DNA of 61,408 nt from Bacillota bacterium (GCA_023663285.1 JAMPHT010000013.1:1-61408); one strand, 5' to 3'. Shown: positions 17,710 to 25,610, numbered from the stretch's first letter. A program made the numbers and translations. Notes: generated by a model not told the origin, from the letters alone.

Positions 17710-18438
17710 TTAGTACCAGCCGCCGTCCATGGTGATGACCTGACCGGTCATGTATGCAGGGGCATGGGCTGTCTGGAGGATGAGCGCTGCAGCTTCCTCC
17801 GGCAGTCCCAGCCGGTCGGCGGGGATCTCCGCGGTGAGGGCAGCCTTGTCCTCAAAAGTCAGACAGTCGTTCATAGCGGTGTCAATGGCGCCGCAGGCTA
17901 TGGCGTTGACCTGGATGCCGCTGGGGGCAAGCTCCTTTGCAAGGGCCTTGGTGAAAGCGTTTACGCCGCCTTTGGAGGCGGAATAGGCCACCTCCATGGA
18001 GGCGCCCTGATTTCCCCAGACGGAGGAAACATTGATGATTTTTCCCCGATGGCGCTTCAGCATCAGGGGAATGGCAGCCCGGCAGGTGTAAAAGCAGGCG
18101 TCCAGATTGACCGACAGGACTCTGTGCCATTCCTCGGCTGTCATATCGGTGAGAAGGCCCATATAGGCGATACCGGCATTGTTCACAAGTACATCCAGGC
18201 TGTCTATGGACTGAAAAAGCCGCAGCACGTCCTCTTCCCTGCCCATATCCGCCTGAACGGCAAGACACTGGATCTGATTTTTTTCCCGGAGTCCGGCGGC
18301 TGTCTCCTGCAGCGATTCCATAGAATTTTTGCAGGTGAGGATCAGGTCGTAACCGGCAGCGCTGAAGCATTCTGCCGTGGCCAGACCGATTCCACGGGAA
18401 GCGCCGGTGATAAGGGCGGTTTTTCTGTTTGATTTCAT
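17710..18438 (-). CDS. SDR-family oxidoreductase, FabG-like
   Basis: A 242-residue short-chain dehydrogenase. It has the NAD(P)-binding TGASRGIG near residue 11, NNAG near 87, the catalytic Ser in NVSSVWG near 138 and YSASK near residue 150 (Tyr and Lys). It ends in MTGQVITMDGGW, typical of 3-oxoacyl-ACP reductases. It probably reduces a 3-keto acyl or sugar substrate with NADPH. The start with GGAGG 8 bases upstream (ATG complement of 18436-18438) was chosen over a start 17 codons earlier. The gene diverges from the thioredoxin reductase gene. Confidence 0.88.
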   Translation of the reverse strand: MKSNRKTALITGASRGIGLATAECFSAAGYDLILTCKNSMESLQETAAGLREKNQIQCLAVQADMGREEDVLRLFQSIDSLDVLVNNAGIAYMGLLTDMTAEEWHRVLSVNLDACFYTCRAAIPLMLKRHRGKIINVSSVWGNQGASMEVAYSASKGGVNAFTKALAKELAPSGIQVNAIACGAIDTAMNDCLTFEDKAALTAEIPADRLGLPEEAAALILQTAHAPAYMTGQVITMDGGWY

Positions 18439-18445
18439 AGGAAGT

Positions 18446-18468
18446 CCTCCTGCGGTTATTATATCACA
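18446..18468 (-). promoter_or_regulatory. Promoter and ribosome site of the SDR gene
   Basis: The minus strand reads TGTGATATAATAACCGCAGG then AGG: a -10 box (TATAAT) only 6 bases from a GGAGG ribosome site. Almost the same module (TATGATATAATGACCGCAAG) precedes the GNAT gene at 915-938. The very short leader is unusual. Confidence 0.5.
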
Positions 18469-18473
18469 ATTTC

Positions 18474-18502
18474 TTGCGTTTTCACACATAAACTGTTACA
18501 CT
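18474..18502 (+). promoter_or_regulatory. Predicted promoter of thioredoxin reductase gene
   Basis: TTGCGT (18474-18479), 17-base spacer, TACACT (18497-18502), diverging from the SDR promoter. Confidence 0.5.
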
Positions 18503-18540
18503 TAAGGGACAGATAAGGATTGAAGGTCACAGCGGACCAA

Positions 18541-18560
18541 ATGCCGCTTGCGCGGCGGAA
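18541..18560 (+). repeat. Dispersed 20-bp hairpin repeat before trxB
   Basis: ATGCCGCTTGCGCGGCGGAA forms a small GCCGC/GCGGC hairpin and ends just before the ribosome site of trxB. The same sequence with one change (C to T) lies at 34437-34456 just before the ribosome site of the GH3 gene. Confidence 0.6.
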
Positions 18561-18571
18561 TGAGAGGAAAT

Positions 18572-19480
18572 ATGTACGATTTGATCATCATCGGCTCCGG
18601 CCCGGCAGGGCTTTCGGCGGCCGTATACGGGAAAAGGGCGGGCCTGAAGCTGCTGGTGTTGGAGAGCGCGCCTATGAGCGGCGGTCAGGTGCTGAATACT
18701 TACGAGGTGGATAATTATCTGGGAATGCCCGGCATGAACGGCTTTGACATGGGAATGCAGTTTCGGGCCCATGCGGATAAGCTGGGGGTGGAGTTTCGGG
18801 AGGCGGAGGTCACCGGGATCAGGGATAACGGGCAGAGCAAAACGGTGATCGTCGGCGAGGCTGAGCTGGAGGCAAAGACAGTGATTTTGGCTACGGGGGC
18901 AGTTCACGCGCATCTGGGAGTGCCGGGTGAGCAGGAACTGTCCGGAATGGGAGTATCCTACTGCGCCACCTGTGACGGAGCCTTTTTTAAAGGAAGAGCG
19001 GTAGCGGTCGTGGGCGGTGGCGACGTGGCCCTGGAGGATGCCATATATCTGGCGCGAACCTGTGAAAAGGTATATCTGATCCACCGAAGGGATGAGTTCC
19101 GGGGAGCGGCGGCGCTGCAGGAGGAACTGAAAAAGCTGCTCAATGTGGAGATCTTATACAGCTGTACGGTGGAAGAGATACAGGGAGAGAGTGCGGTAGA
19201 GAAGCTTTGTGTCAAAAATCTGAAAAGCGGAGAAAGGTTTGAACTGGCTGTGGCAGGTATTTTTATAGCGGTCGGCATACATCCTAACACGGAGCTGGTG
19301 CGGGAAAGCCTGAAGCTTGACCCCGGCGGGTATATTCCGGCGGGGGAGGACTGCGCCACGGAGATTCCCGGTCTGTTCGCCGCCGGTGATGTGCGAAGTA
19401 AGCCTATACGGCAGATCATCACCGCAGTGGCGGACGGAGCCAACGCAGCGGTGGCGGCGGGAGCCTTCTGCAAAAAATAA
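18572..19480 (+). CDS. trxB: Thioredoxin reductase
   Basis: The 302-residue protein fits the bacterial low-molecular-weight class. It has the FAD site IIGSGPAGLSAAVY near residue 5, redox-active CATC at residues 131-134, the NADPH site VVGGGDVALEDA near 148 and the C-terminal FAD motif FAAGDVR near 273. It passes electrons from NADPH to thioredoxin. ATG 18572 was preferred over ATG 18560 because AGAGG lies at the right distance only for the former. It is monocistronic, with a terminator after it. Confidence 0.92.
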   Translation: MYDLIIIGSGPAGLSAAVYGKRAGLKLLVLESAPMSGGQVLNTYEVDNYLGMPGMNGFDMGMQFRAHADKLGVEFREAEVTGIRDNGQSKTVIVGEAELEAKTVILATGAVHAHLGVPGEQELSGMGVSYCATCDGAFFKGRAVAVVGGGDVALEDAIYLARTCEKVYLIHRRDEFRGAAALQEELKKLLNVEILYSCTVEEIQGESAVEKLCVKNLKSGERFELAVAGIFIAVGIHPNTELVRESLKLDPGGYIPAGEDCATEIPGLFAAGDVRSKPIRQIITAVADGANAAVAAGAFCKK

Positions 19481-19507
19481 TTAAATAATTTCTTAATAGT
19501 TTTTAAC

Positions 19508-19538
19508 AAAAAAGCCATCCCTTTTGATGGTTTTTTTG
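19508..19538 (+). terminator. Terminator of trxB
   Basis: An A run and GCCATC pair with GATGG and a run of seven T (stem core 19515-19519 / 19526-19530). Confidence 0.7.
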
Positions 19539-19606
19539 TTGTGCAGACGTTGAAAAGACTGAAAATAAAAGGAATCCGGAGGAAATTAGCGAATTTGACT
19601 TGGCTG

Positions 19607-19635
19607 TTGACAAAAGGGGGCAGGAGTGATATATT
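19607..19635 (+). promoter_or_regulatory. Sigma-A promoter of the NlpC/P60 gene
   Basis: Consensus TTGACA (19607-19612), 17-base spacer, TATATT (19630-19635), giving a leader of about 90 AT-rich bases. Confidence 0.75.
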
Positions 19636-19732
19636 TGTTAAGAACCGTAATAATTTTGTAACAAATGAGGGCAAATATTAATAATTAATACATTAGATAG
19701 GATCTTTCTATAAAGATAGGAAGGGAGATACG

Positions 19733-20920
19733 ATGAATTACAGGAATGTAAAAGCAACAGCATATGTTCTGGCAGCGGCTATTACCTTTTCCGGCGTCGG
19801 ACTTACGGCGGAAGCGTCCGTAATGCCCAGCGGCGGTATCGGGCTGGTACTTGCAAACGGCAATAAGCTTGAGAACGTTACGGAACAGACAGCGATTCCC
19901 ATTGAATCCATTGTGGAGTGGATCCATATAGATGATGACGATGCGGCAGAACAGGGCTCTGAGGAGCTTACAGAGGAGGATTTGTTCCGCAATCTCGTGA
20001 TTGCGCAGGTGCGGGCTTATGTCAATGTGAGAAGCATACCCAGCGAGGAAGGTGAGATCGTTGGAAAGCTTTACAATAATTCCGTGGGGACCTTTATTTC
20101 CGAAGAGAACGGCTGGTATCAGATCCAATCCGGTTCCGTTACGGGATATGTGAAGGGTGAATATTGTGTGACCGGTGAAGAGGCGGTGGATATTGCAAGA
20201 AGCGTAGGAACGAGAATTGCTACCGTGAACACCCAGACGCTGTTTGTACGAAAGGAGCCTACTACGGAGTCCTCCATTCTGGGAATGGTGCCTATGGCGG
20301 ATGAGCTTCTGGTGCTGGAAGAGACGGAAGGCTGGGTAAAGGTTGACGTGGAGGAAGGAACCGGCTGGGTATCCGCCGATTATGTAGAGCTTCACAGCGA
20401 GTTTGTCCAGGCGGAATCCAAAGCGGAAGAGGAAGCCCGTCTTGCAAAGGAAGCGGCAGAACGTAAAAAAGCGCAGGATGCGGCAAGAGCAAAGGCAGAG
20501 CGCAATACAAATAAAGAAACAAACACATCCGAGAATAGCCAGCCTGCAACCACTTATGCGGTGGGAGAAGGAAGCGAGATGGGCGTTGCAGTGGCGGAAT
20601 ACGCGCTGCAGTTTGTAGGAAATCCCTATGTGTACGGCGGAACCAGCCTGACCAATGGCGCTGACTGTTCAGGGTTTGTCATGAGCGTCTATGCGAACTT
20701 CGGTGTGAGCCTGCCTCATTCCTCCGCATCAGACCGCAGCCAGGGCTATGCGGTGGACGGTCTTGAGAATGCCCAGCCCGGCGATCTGATTTGCTACTCC
20801 GGCCATGTGGCACTGTATATCGGCAACGGACAGATCGTTCACGCTTCCAACAAGAGGACCGGAATCATTGTTTCTCAGGCGAATTACAGAAAGATCCTGG
20901 CGATCAGAAGAATTTTCTAA
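19733..20920 (+). CDS. Secreted SH3b / NlpC-P60 peptidoglycan endopeptidase
   Basis: The 395-residue protein has a signal peptide (about residues 1-29), two bacterial SH3 domains (about 90-150, RAYVNVRSIPS; and 165-225, QTLFVRKEPTTESS), a charged Ala/Lys/Glu linker and a C-terminal NlpC/P60 domain. The catalytic Cys is C312 in GADCSGFV and the His is H358 in SGHVALYIGN. It would cut the stem peptide of peptidoglycan, with the SH3 domains binding the wall. The start has GGGAG 6 bases upstream. It is a single gene with its own promoter and terminator. Confidence 0.92.
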   Translation: MNYRNVKATAYVLAAAITFSGVGLTAEASVMPSGGIGLVLANGNKLENVTEQTAIPIESIVEWIHIDDDDAAEQGSEELTEEDLFRNLVIAQVRAYVNVRSIPSEEGEIVGKLYNNSVGTFISEENGWYQIQSGSVTGYVKGEYCVTGEEAVDIARSVGTRIATVNTQTLFVRKEPTTESSILGMVPMADELLVLEETEGWVKVDVEEGTGWVSADYVELHSEFVQAESKAEEEARLAKEAAERKKAQDAARAKAERNTNKETNTSENSQPATTYAVGEGSEMGVAVAEYALQFVGNPYVYGGTSLTNGADCSGFVMSVYANFGVSLPHSSASDRSQGYAVDGLENAQPGDLICYSGHVALYIGNGQIVHASNKRTGIIVSQANYRKILAIRRIF

Positions 20921-20948
20921 GGCGGATGATCTTATAACAGATGACGGG

Positions 20949-20979
20949 AGAGAGTTGTTGCAAGGACAACTCTCTTTTT
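20949..20979 (+). terminator. Strong terminator after the NlpC/P60 gene
   Basis: AGAGAGTTGT (20949-20958) pairs perfectly with ACAACTCTCT (20966-20975), followed by a T run. Confidence 0.9.
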
Positions 20980-21103
20980 GTGTCCCAAAACGGAAAAGTA
21001 TATCCAAATTACCGGAGTTTTCAAAATATTGCACCTGCCTGAAAAAAGGTATAAGCTTATGGAATCTGTGCATATTGTACAAAAGATAAAAAAGCAAGGA
21101 TAT

Positions 21104-21296
21104 TTTGTCGAAACCAAAAGCATATGAAAAAAATAGTTATCCACATCAAAAACACCCTAAAAACGGACAGAAGCGACTTATACACTAAGTTATACACATT
21201 ATCCACTGCTTTTAAGGCGCGATGATTACTTAATCGGGGGGTGAAAACCGGAACGCCTGTTTTGTGAAGTTCTAATAAAAATGCTTTTTTGTCGAA
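21104..21296 (+). promoter_or_regulatory. Cluster of four DnaA-box and two Spo0A-box matches
   Basis: The long AT-rich gap 20980-21402 holds four DnaA-box-like 9-mers on the plus strand: TTATCCACA (21137-21145, exact consensus), TTATACACT (21178-21186), TTATACACA (21190-21198) and TTATCCACT (21199-21207, directly abutting). It also holds two exact Spo0A-box matches TTTGTCGAA (21104-21112 and 21288-21296). The second lies about 42 bases upstream of the predicted hpf -35 element. This suggests control of hpf by DnaA and/or Spo0A, or a DnaA titration site. No dnaA gene is in the window. Confidence 0.5.
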
Positions 21297-21337
21297 AAAA
21301 ATCAATATGGCGCGCAATTAAAAAATTTGGTAAATTG

Positions 21338-21367
21338 TTGCAAAACCGTATGAGAACATGGTACAAT
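21338..21367 (+). promoter_or_regulatory. Predicted promoter of hpf
   Basis: TTGCAA (21338-21343), 18-base spacer, TACAAT (21362-21367), 36 bases before the start codon. Confidence 0.55.
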
Positions 21368-21402
21368 GTTTATACAATAAATAACCGAAAGGGATGATTA
21401 GC

Positions 21403-21930
21403 ATGAAATTTATTATTGTAGGCAGGAACATCGAGATCACGCCCGGATTGAGGGCAGCGGTGGAAGAAAAGATCGGCAAGCTGGAAAAGTATTTTAATCC
21501 TGATACGGAAGCTCATGTGACGTTGAGCGTTGAGAAGGAACGCCAGAAGATCGAAGTGACGATTCCCGTCAAGGGAAACATCATTCGTTCCGAACAGGTC
21601 AGCAATGATATGTATGTGTCCATTGACCTGGTGGAGGAGATCATCGAAAGGCAGCTGAAGAAATATAAGACCAAAATTGTGGACAAGCAGCAGACGGCGG
21701 AGTCTTTCAGTAAAATGTATGTGGAAAACGATTACATGGACGAGGAGGAGATCAAGATCGTCCGTACCAAGAAATTTGACATAAAGCCTATGTATCCTGA
21801 GGACGCCTGCATCCAGATGGAGCTGCTGGGGCACAATTTTTTTGTGTTTATCAATGCGGATACGGATCAGGTGAATGTGGTATACAAGCGTAAAGGCGAT
21901 ACCTACGGACTGATAGAGCCGGAAGCGTAA
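21403..21930 (+). CDS. hpf: Long-form ribosome hibernation promoting factor
   Basis: A 175-residue protein. The N-terminal domain (about residues 1-105) has MKFIIVGRNIEITPGLR and LEKYFNPDTEAHVTLSVEKE, typical of HPF/YfiA ribosome-binding proteins. The C-terminal dimerisation domain (about 118-175) has IKIVRTKKFDIKPMYPEDAC and FFVFINADTDQVNVVYKRKG. Long HPF joins two 70S ribosomes into inactive 100S particles in stationary phase. The ATG at 21403 has AAAGGGA upstream; an ATG three codons earlier lies too close to it. Its upstream region carries the DnaA/Spo0A-box cluster. Confidence 0.95.
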   Translation: MKFIIVGRNIEITPGLRAAVEEKIGKLEKYFNPDTEAHVTLSVEKERQKIEVTIPVKGNIIRSEQVSNDMYVSIDLVEEIIERQLKKYKTKIVDKQQTAESFSKMYVENDYMDEEEIKIVRTKKFDIKPMYPEDACIQMELLGHNFFVFINADTDQVNVVYKRKGDTYGLIEPEA

Positions 21931-21962
21931 TACCCGGCAAGCGTCCGATGAAATCGGATAAG

Positions 21963-21993
21963 GGCGGTGAGCGAATAAGTTCGCCGCCTTTTT
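21963..21993 (+). terminator. Terminator of hpf
   Basis: GGCGG (21963-21967) and CCGCC (21984-21988) with an inner CGAA/TTCG stem and a T run form a bulged hairpin. Confidence 0.7.
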
Positions 21994-22029
21994 CATATAT
22001 TTCAGTGATAAACGCTACCCGGAGCGGTG

Positions 22030-23247
22030 ATGAATAAAAGACAGAGAGCAAAATATGTGACCTGGCTGAAGAAGGGAATACTGGCGGAATGTGTGCTGGT
22101 GCTGGCGCTGGCAGCAGCCGTGGCAGGACGACAGGGCGGCATGGGAGACAGGGAGACCGCCGGTAATATGGTGTTGTCCATAGAGAATGATTACATAAAG
22201 TGGGTGGATTTTACGGTATCCTACGATGCACTCTGCAGTGCCTATGAATGGGACGTAAAAACCCATGGCACAGAGCATGAGATCTGCTGGGTGGATATCC
22301 TGGCCTACACGGCGGCAAAAACCGGAGGAAAGTTTGACAGCAGTGCGCTAAAGACTCTGGATAAAGCGGCGAAGAAGCTGTCGGAAGGGGAGACTACCCT
22401 GGAAGAACTGACGGCGGATATGAAATATTACGAGTATTACAGGGAGGCATACGACGCCGCCATCGGCGGGCTGGTGGGTGAATACCGGAGAGAGACGGCA
22501 GGCACAGGAGCGGGGACCGGAAGTGGAGGCACAGGGACCGGAAGCGGGGGCGTGGCTTCAGGGACGGAAGAATCTGCGTCAGAAGAATCGGTGACTGGTG
22601 TGGAGTATGAGACGGTATACGGGCTGAAAGGATATTTTCCCCTTGCCAGGGGCTTTGACTATACCCATTATGATGATTTTGGCGCAGGCAGAAGCTATGG
22701 CTATCAGAGAAAGCATCTGGGCCATGACATGATGGGCCTGGTGGGTACGCCCATCATGGCGGTGGAGTCGGGGGTAGTGACCGCTTTGGGGTGGAACCAG
22801 TACGGCGGCTGGAGAATCGGGATTACCAGCTTTGACGGAAAGCGGTATTATTACTATGCCCATCTGCGGCAGAATTACCCTTATGCGGAAGGGCTGGAGG
22901 AGGGCAGCGTGGTGACGGCAGGGGATGTGATCGGTTATATGGGCCACACCGGTTACAGCTCAAAGGAGAATGTGAACAATATCGACGTGGTGCATCTCCA
23001 CTGGGGACTGCAGCTGATCTTTGACGAGTCCCAGAAGGAAGGGAATAATGAGATCTGGATCGATCTGTATGCCCTGACCAGGTTTCTGGCGAAACATACC
23101 CAGCCTGCGGCGAAGGTGGAAGGGACGAAGGAGTGGAGGAGGACGACGGGGATTGTGGATCCGGCGGTGGAGGAGTATATGGAAGGGCATTCTGCGGAAA
23201 TAAAACAGGCGGAGGATGAGCCGGAACAGATAATGGAAACCAGATAA
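22030..23247 (+). CDS. Membrane-anchored M23-family metallopeptidase
   Basis: The 405-residue protein has an N-terminal anchor (about residues 15-32), a helical middle part, a Gly/Thr/Ser-rich linker (about 155-180) and a LytM/M23 domain. The zinc ligands are complete: HxxxD at H229/D233 (RKHLGHDMMG) and HxH at H322/H324 (VVHLHWGLQ). An active peptidoglycan hydrolase acting outside the membrane is likely. Family members in spore formers include SpoIIQ-like proteins, but a sporulation role is not shown. A GTG one codon earlier is possible; ATG 22030 follows GGAGCGG. A broken piece of a related gene lies at 25472-25570. The stop lies within a tandem 14-bp repeat (CAGATAATGGAAAC twice). Confidence 0.88.
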   Translation: MNKRQRAKYVTWLKKGILAECVLVLALAAAVAGRQGGMGDRETAGNMVLSIENDYIKWVDFTVSYDALCSAYEWDVKTHGTEHEICWVDILAYTAAKTGGKFDSSALKTLDKAAKKLSEGETTLEELTADMKYYEYYREAYDAAIGGLVGEYRRETAGTGAGTGSGGTGTGSGGVASGTEESASEESVTGVEYETVYGLKGYFPLARGFDYTHYDDFGAGRSYGYQRKHLGHDMMGLVGTPIMAVESGVVTALGWNQYGGWRIGITSFDGKRYYYYAHLRQNYPYAEGLEEGSVVTAGDVIGYMGHTGYSSKENVNNIDVVHLHWGLQLIFDESQKEGNNEIWIDLYALTRFLAKHTQPAAKVEGTKEWRRTTGIVDPAVEEYMEGHSAEIKQAEDEPEQIMETR

Positions 23248-23429
23248 TGGAAACCCTGCCAGAGAAAAAATCTTATATATTTATATTCAGAACAGCAAGA
23301 AGAGTGTAAGTTTCACGTACTGAGTTTTTGAAAGATATTAAAAAAATGAGTGTTTATTGCGCGGGCTTTGTCGGTGTGTTATACTTAAGACGAGCAAATC
23401 TTATCCCTTTTGCATTTGTAAAAAGGTGA

Positions 23430-23458
23430 TTGACAAATCCTTAGTCAAGCTGTTATAA
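23430..23458 (+). promoter_or_regulatory. Promoter-like sequence before the start-less frame
   Basis: TTGACA (23430-23435), 17-base spacer, TTATAA (23453-23458). It points into an open frame that has no start codon for about 300 bases, so it may be left over from an older arrangement. The gap 23248-23458 holds nothing else recognised. Confidence 0.4.
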
Positions 23459-24229
23459 GGACTACCCTTTGAGGTTTCAGCAATAGGTTGCCCTATCAAT
23501 GATGAGAAGGCAGACAGATTCCCGTGTTTTAAGGCCAATGGAAAAGCGTTTGAGATTCAAAAACGGCAGAATCACTATGAAATCATTGAGAGAGGCACTG
23601 AACGGCAGGAGGAAGACGATGAGACCGTAAATTTTTTAGACGCAGCGCAGGGACTTGGATGCTGGAAGCGATGCAAGACTCGCAACAAAAGTTTCTTTGT
23701 CGGATATGTCAAGATTAGAGTTGAGATATCCAATGAATCCAATCAACTTCTTGAAAGATTCGAGAAATTTTTGGCTGAATTATTTTCGACAGAAAGTATT
23801 TTTGTTGAGGATAATGACAAAGACTATCTCAATGGTTTTTATATGCTGGCTGGAGAGAGGAAGCGTGTTTATACTTTTACAGTTATCATTAACGATGTCC
23901 CAACAGTAGGGGATACCGAAAATTTTCTTGATGACTGCGTGATATTGAACACTTATCGTAATTATTTTATAAAATCTACCGGGTTTGAAGATCTTCAGAT
24001 TGCCTGTGGGATAGTGTGTTATGAAAGCCGTTTTGAGATGTCTTTGAACTGTAAAAATGATATTATAGAAAAAAAGGTACAGTTTTATGATTCCCTGATT
24101 ATTGATGAACTTGTAAAAATCAACACGAACGCAAAAAATCGGCTGAAAGATACTTTCCCCCAAAATGGATTTTATCCTTATAATGTTATTTTCACAAAGT
24201 TAAACAGGGATCTTGAAAAAATGATTTGA
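23459..24229 (+). pseudogene. Unknown gene, 5'-truncated or start-less
   Basis: An open frame runs from a TAA at about 23456-23458 to TGA at 24227-24229, about 256 codons. The first in-frame start-like codon is TTG at 23771. The upstream part looks coding (FEVSAIGCPINDEKADRFP; VNFLDAAQGLGCWKRC). The downstream 153 residues are acidic with evenly mixed charge (LAELFSTESIFVEDND..., ending LNRDLEKMI). I recognise no domain. Either the original start and N-terminus were lost, or a short product starts at TTG 23771. It lies in an AT-rich accessory stretch after the M23 gene. Confidence 0.5.
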
Positions 24230-24273
24230 GGCGAAGCGGAGGTATGATTTGCAAACCGCTTGGAGAGAAGCCG

Positions 24274-24297
24274 GGCAACAGGCTTTTCTTTTATGAC
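24274..24297 (+). terminator. Terminator-like hairpin
   Basis: AGAAGCC and GGCTTTTCT with an 8-base loop, followed by TTTTA; lies between the start-less frame and the DUF3791-like gene. Confidence 0.45.
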
Positions 24298-24352
24298 AGG
24301 TTTGCCGACGGCATTTGATTCGTATGTAAAAGCTATGGAAAGGATAGAAAAT

Positions 24353-24565
24353 ATGTCAGAAAAAAGACTGAATAATACGATATTCCTTATGTATTTAGTG
24401 ACAGAAAATTATTGTAAAAAGCATAACATTTCAACGGATGATTTTTTAAAATTAGATAAATAGTATGCAATATTAAACTATGTTGCAGAATGTCCGGATA
24501 TATTCGACAGCATGACAGGAGATGAAATGGTAAGGGAGGTCGAACAATATGTATCGCAATCTTAA
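24353..24565 (+). pseudogene. DUF3791-like small protein with internal stop
   Basis: MSEKRLNNTIFLMYLVTENY starts at ATG 24353 after AAAGGA. The frame meets TAG at 24461-24463 and then continues as a convincing protein (YAILNYVAECPDIFDSMTGD ... EQYVSQS) to TAA at 24563-24565, overlapping the next gene by 17 bases. The whole reads like the small DUF3791 proteins that accompany DUF3990 genes and are thought to act as antitoxin or partner. One base change explains the stop. A suppressed stop cannot be excluded. Confidence 0.6.
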
Positions 24566-25100
24566 GACGACTTTATACCATGGAACCGTGTCAGAAATAC
24601 AGAAAGTTGATGTAAGGCTGGGAAGGGAAAGAAAAGATTTTGGCAGAGGATTTTACATGGCTGTTTCAAAAAATCAGGCAATAGGCATGATGCATAAAAA
24701 GTATAGAGAAGTTGTAAGAAGAAGCAGAGGGAAAAAGGATGATGTCTTTTCTGAGAGATTATACGAGGTAACATTAGATGCGGATTATGCAGAAAGCCTG
24801 AAAATCAAGGTATTTGACCAGGCAGACTTGGAATGGCTTGATTTTGTCCTGCTGTGTAGAGAAAAAAGCGGCATACCGCACGATTATGATATGGTGATTG
24901 GGCCTACGGCAGATGACGATACAGCGTTCTGTCTGAAGGCATATTGGGATGGTCTGTATGGCAAAGTTGGGTCAGATGCGGCCAAAGGGATATTGCTGAA
25001 TAATCTGGAAACCGAAAATCTGGGAATCCAATATTATGTAGGAAAACAGGAAGTGGCAGACAGGCTTATTGTAAGAATAAAGGCAATTGACTGGAGGTAA
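24549..25100 (+). CDS. DUF3990 protein, ADP-ribosyltransferase-like toxin candidate
   Basis: The 183-residue protein starts YRNLKTTLYHGTVSEIQKVD and continues with GRERKDFGRGFYMAVSKNQA. The YHGT...DFGRGFY pattern fits the nucleotide-binding core of ART-like folds and of DUF3990. Such proteins are predicted toxins or effectors using NAD+. It has no secretion signal. GGGAGG upstream supports ATG 24549. It lies between two small genes, the usual setting for this module; the upstream one carries a stop. Activity is not proven and the target is unknown. Confidence 0.7.
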   Translation: MYRNLKTTLYHGTVSEIQKVDVRLGRERKDFGRGFYMAVSKNQAIGMMHKKYREVVRRSRGKKDDVFSERLYEVTLDADYAESLKIKVFDQADLEWLDFVLLCREKSGIPHDYDMVIGPTADDDTAFCLKAYWDGLYGKVGSDAAKGILLNNLETENLGIQYYVGKQEVADRLIVRIKAIDWR

Positions 25101-25104
25101 CACT

Positions 25105-25350
25105 GTGAGAGATAGCAGGATTGAGACTACAACGGGGATGTGTGTTGTGGCATTAACAAAGCATTTAATGAGAAGGCAGAATATGGATTATGAAGCTGCT
25201 TATAAAATGTTGTTGGGAATGGAGATTTATAAGCTCTTGTCGGATGCAGAGACAAGATTGTTTTTTGAGACAAATGAATATTTGTGTGAGGCATGTGATA
25301 ATGAGTTGGAGGGCGGGAAAGATGCTTTGTATGAGTATATTAATTGCTGA
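25105..25350 (+). CDS. Small partner protein of the DUF3990 module
   Basis: The 81-residue protein starts at GTG 25105 with GGAGG 7 bases upstream. It is helical and mildly acidic (GMCVVALTKHLMRRQNMDYE; ETRLFFETNEYLCEACDNEL) with no membrane segment. Its position directly after the DUF3990 gene (4-base gap) suggests an accessory or antitoxin role. The family is not certain; it resembles small proteins annotated with DUF3791/DUF3990 loci. Confidence 0.55.
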   Translation: MRDSRIETTTGMCVVALTKHLMRRQNMDYEAAYKMLLGMEIYKLLSDAETRLFFETNEYLCEACDNELEGGKDALYEYINC

Positions 25351-25471
25351 CTGCTTTTGATTTTGGAAGCAATGAAAAACTTGCTATGTATAGAGAGACA
25401 GTTCCAGTGTTACTATTGATTAATTGTTACGAAATTGTTAAAAAAAGTTTAGTCTGTGCTTGACACTTTTC

Positions 25472-25570
25472 CTTATGGGCCACACCGGCTATAGCGCGAA
25501 AGAGAATGTGAACAATATCACGTGGTACACCTTCACCGGGGGCTGCAGCTTATCTTTGATGAGTCACGGA
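25472..25570 (+). pseudogene. Fragment of an M23 peptidase gene
   Basis: About 100 bases closely resemble the M23 gene at 22936-23035, including TATGGGCCACACCGG and GAGAATGTGAACAATATC. Translation gives MGHTGYSAKENVNNI, then small deletions shift the frame before the HxH zinc site. Only this piece of the gene is left. It marks the right edge of the decayed 23.3-25.6 kb stretch. Confidence 0.75.
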
Positions 25571-25577
25571 AAAAGGG

Positions 25578-25606
25578 AAAGGCTCCTGGCAATCAGGAGC
25601 CTTATA
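25578..25606 (-). terminator. Terminator of the GPH symporter operon
   Basis: AAGGCTCCTG and CAGGAGCCTT form a perfect 10-bp stem with a 5-base loop, just beyond the minus-strand symporter stop; a T-rich stretch follows on that strand. Confidence 0.75.
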
Positions 25607-25610
25607 TCTG

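Noticed and set aside
20980-21402. Chromosomal replication origin
   Set aside because: Despite four DnaA-like boxes there is no dnaA, dnaN, rpmH or other origin-linked gene in the window, and genes on both sides point the same way. Kept only as a regulatory or titration candidate.
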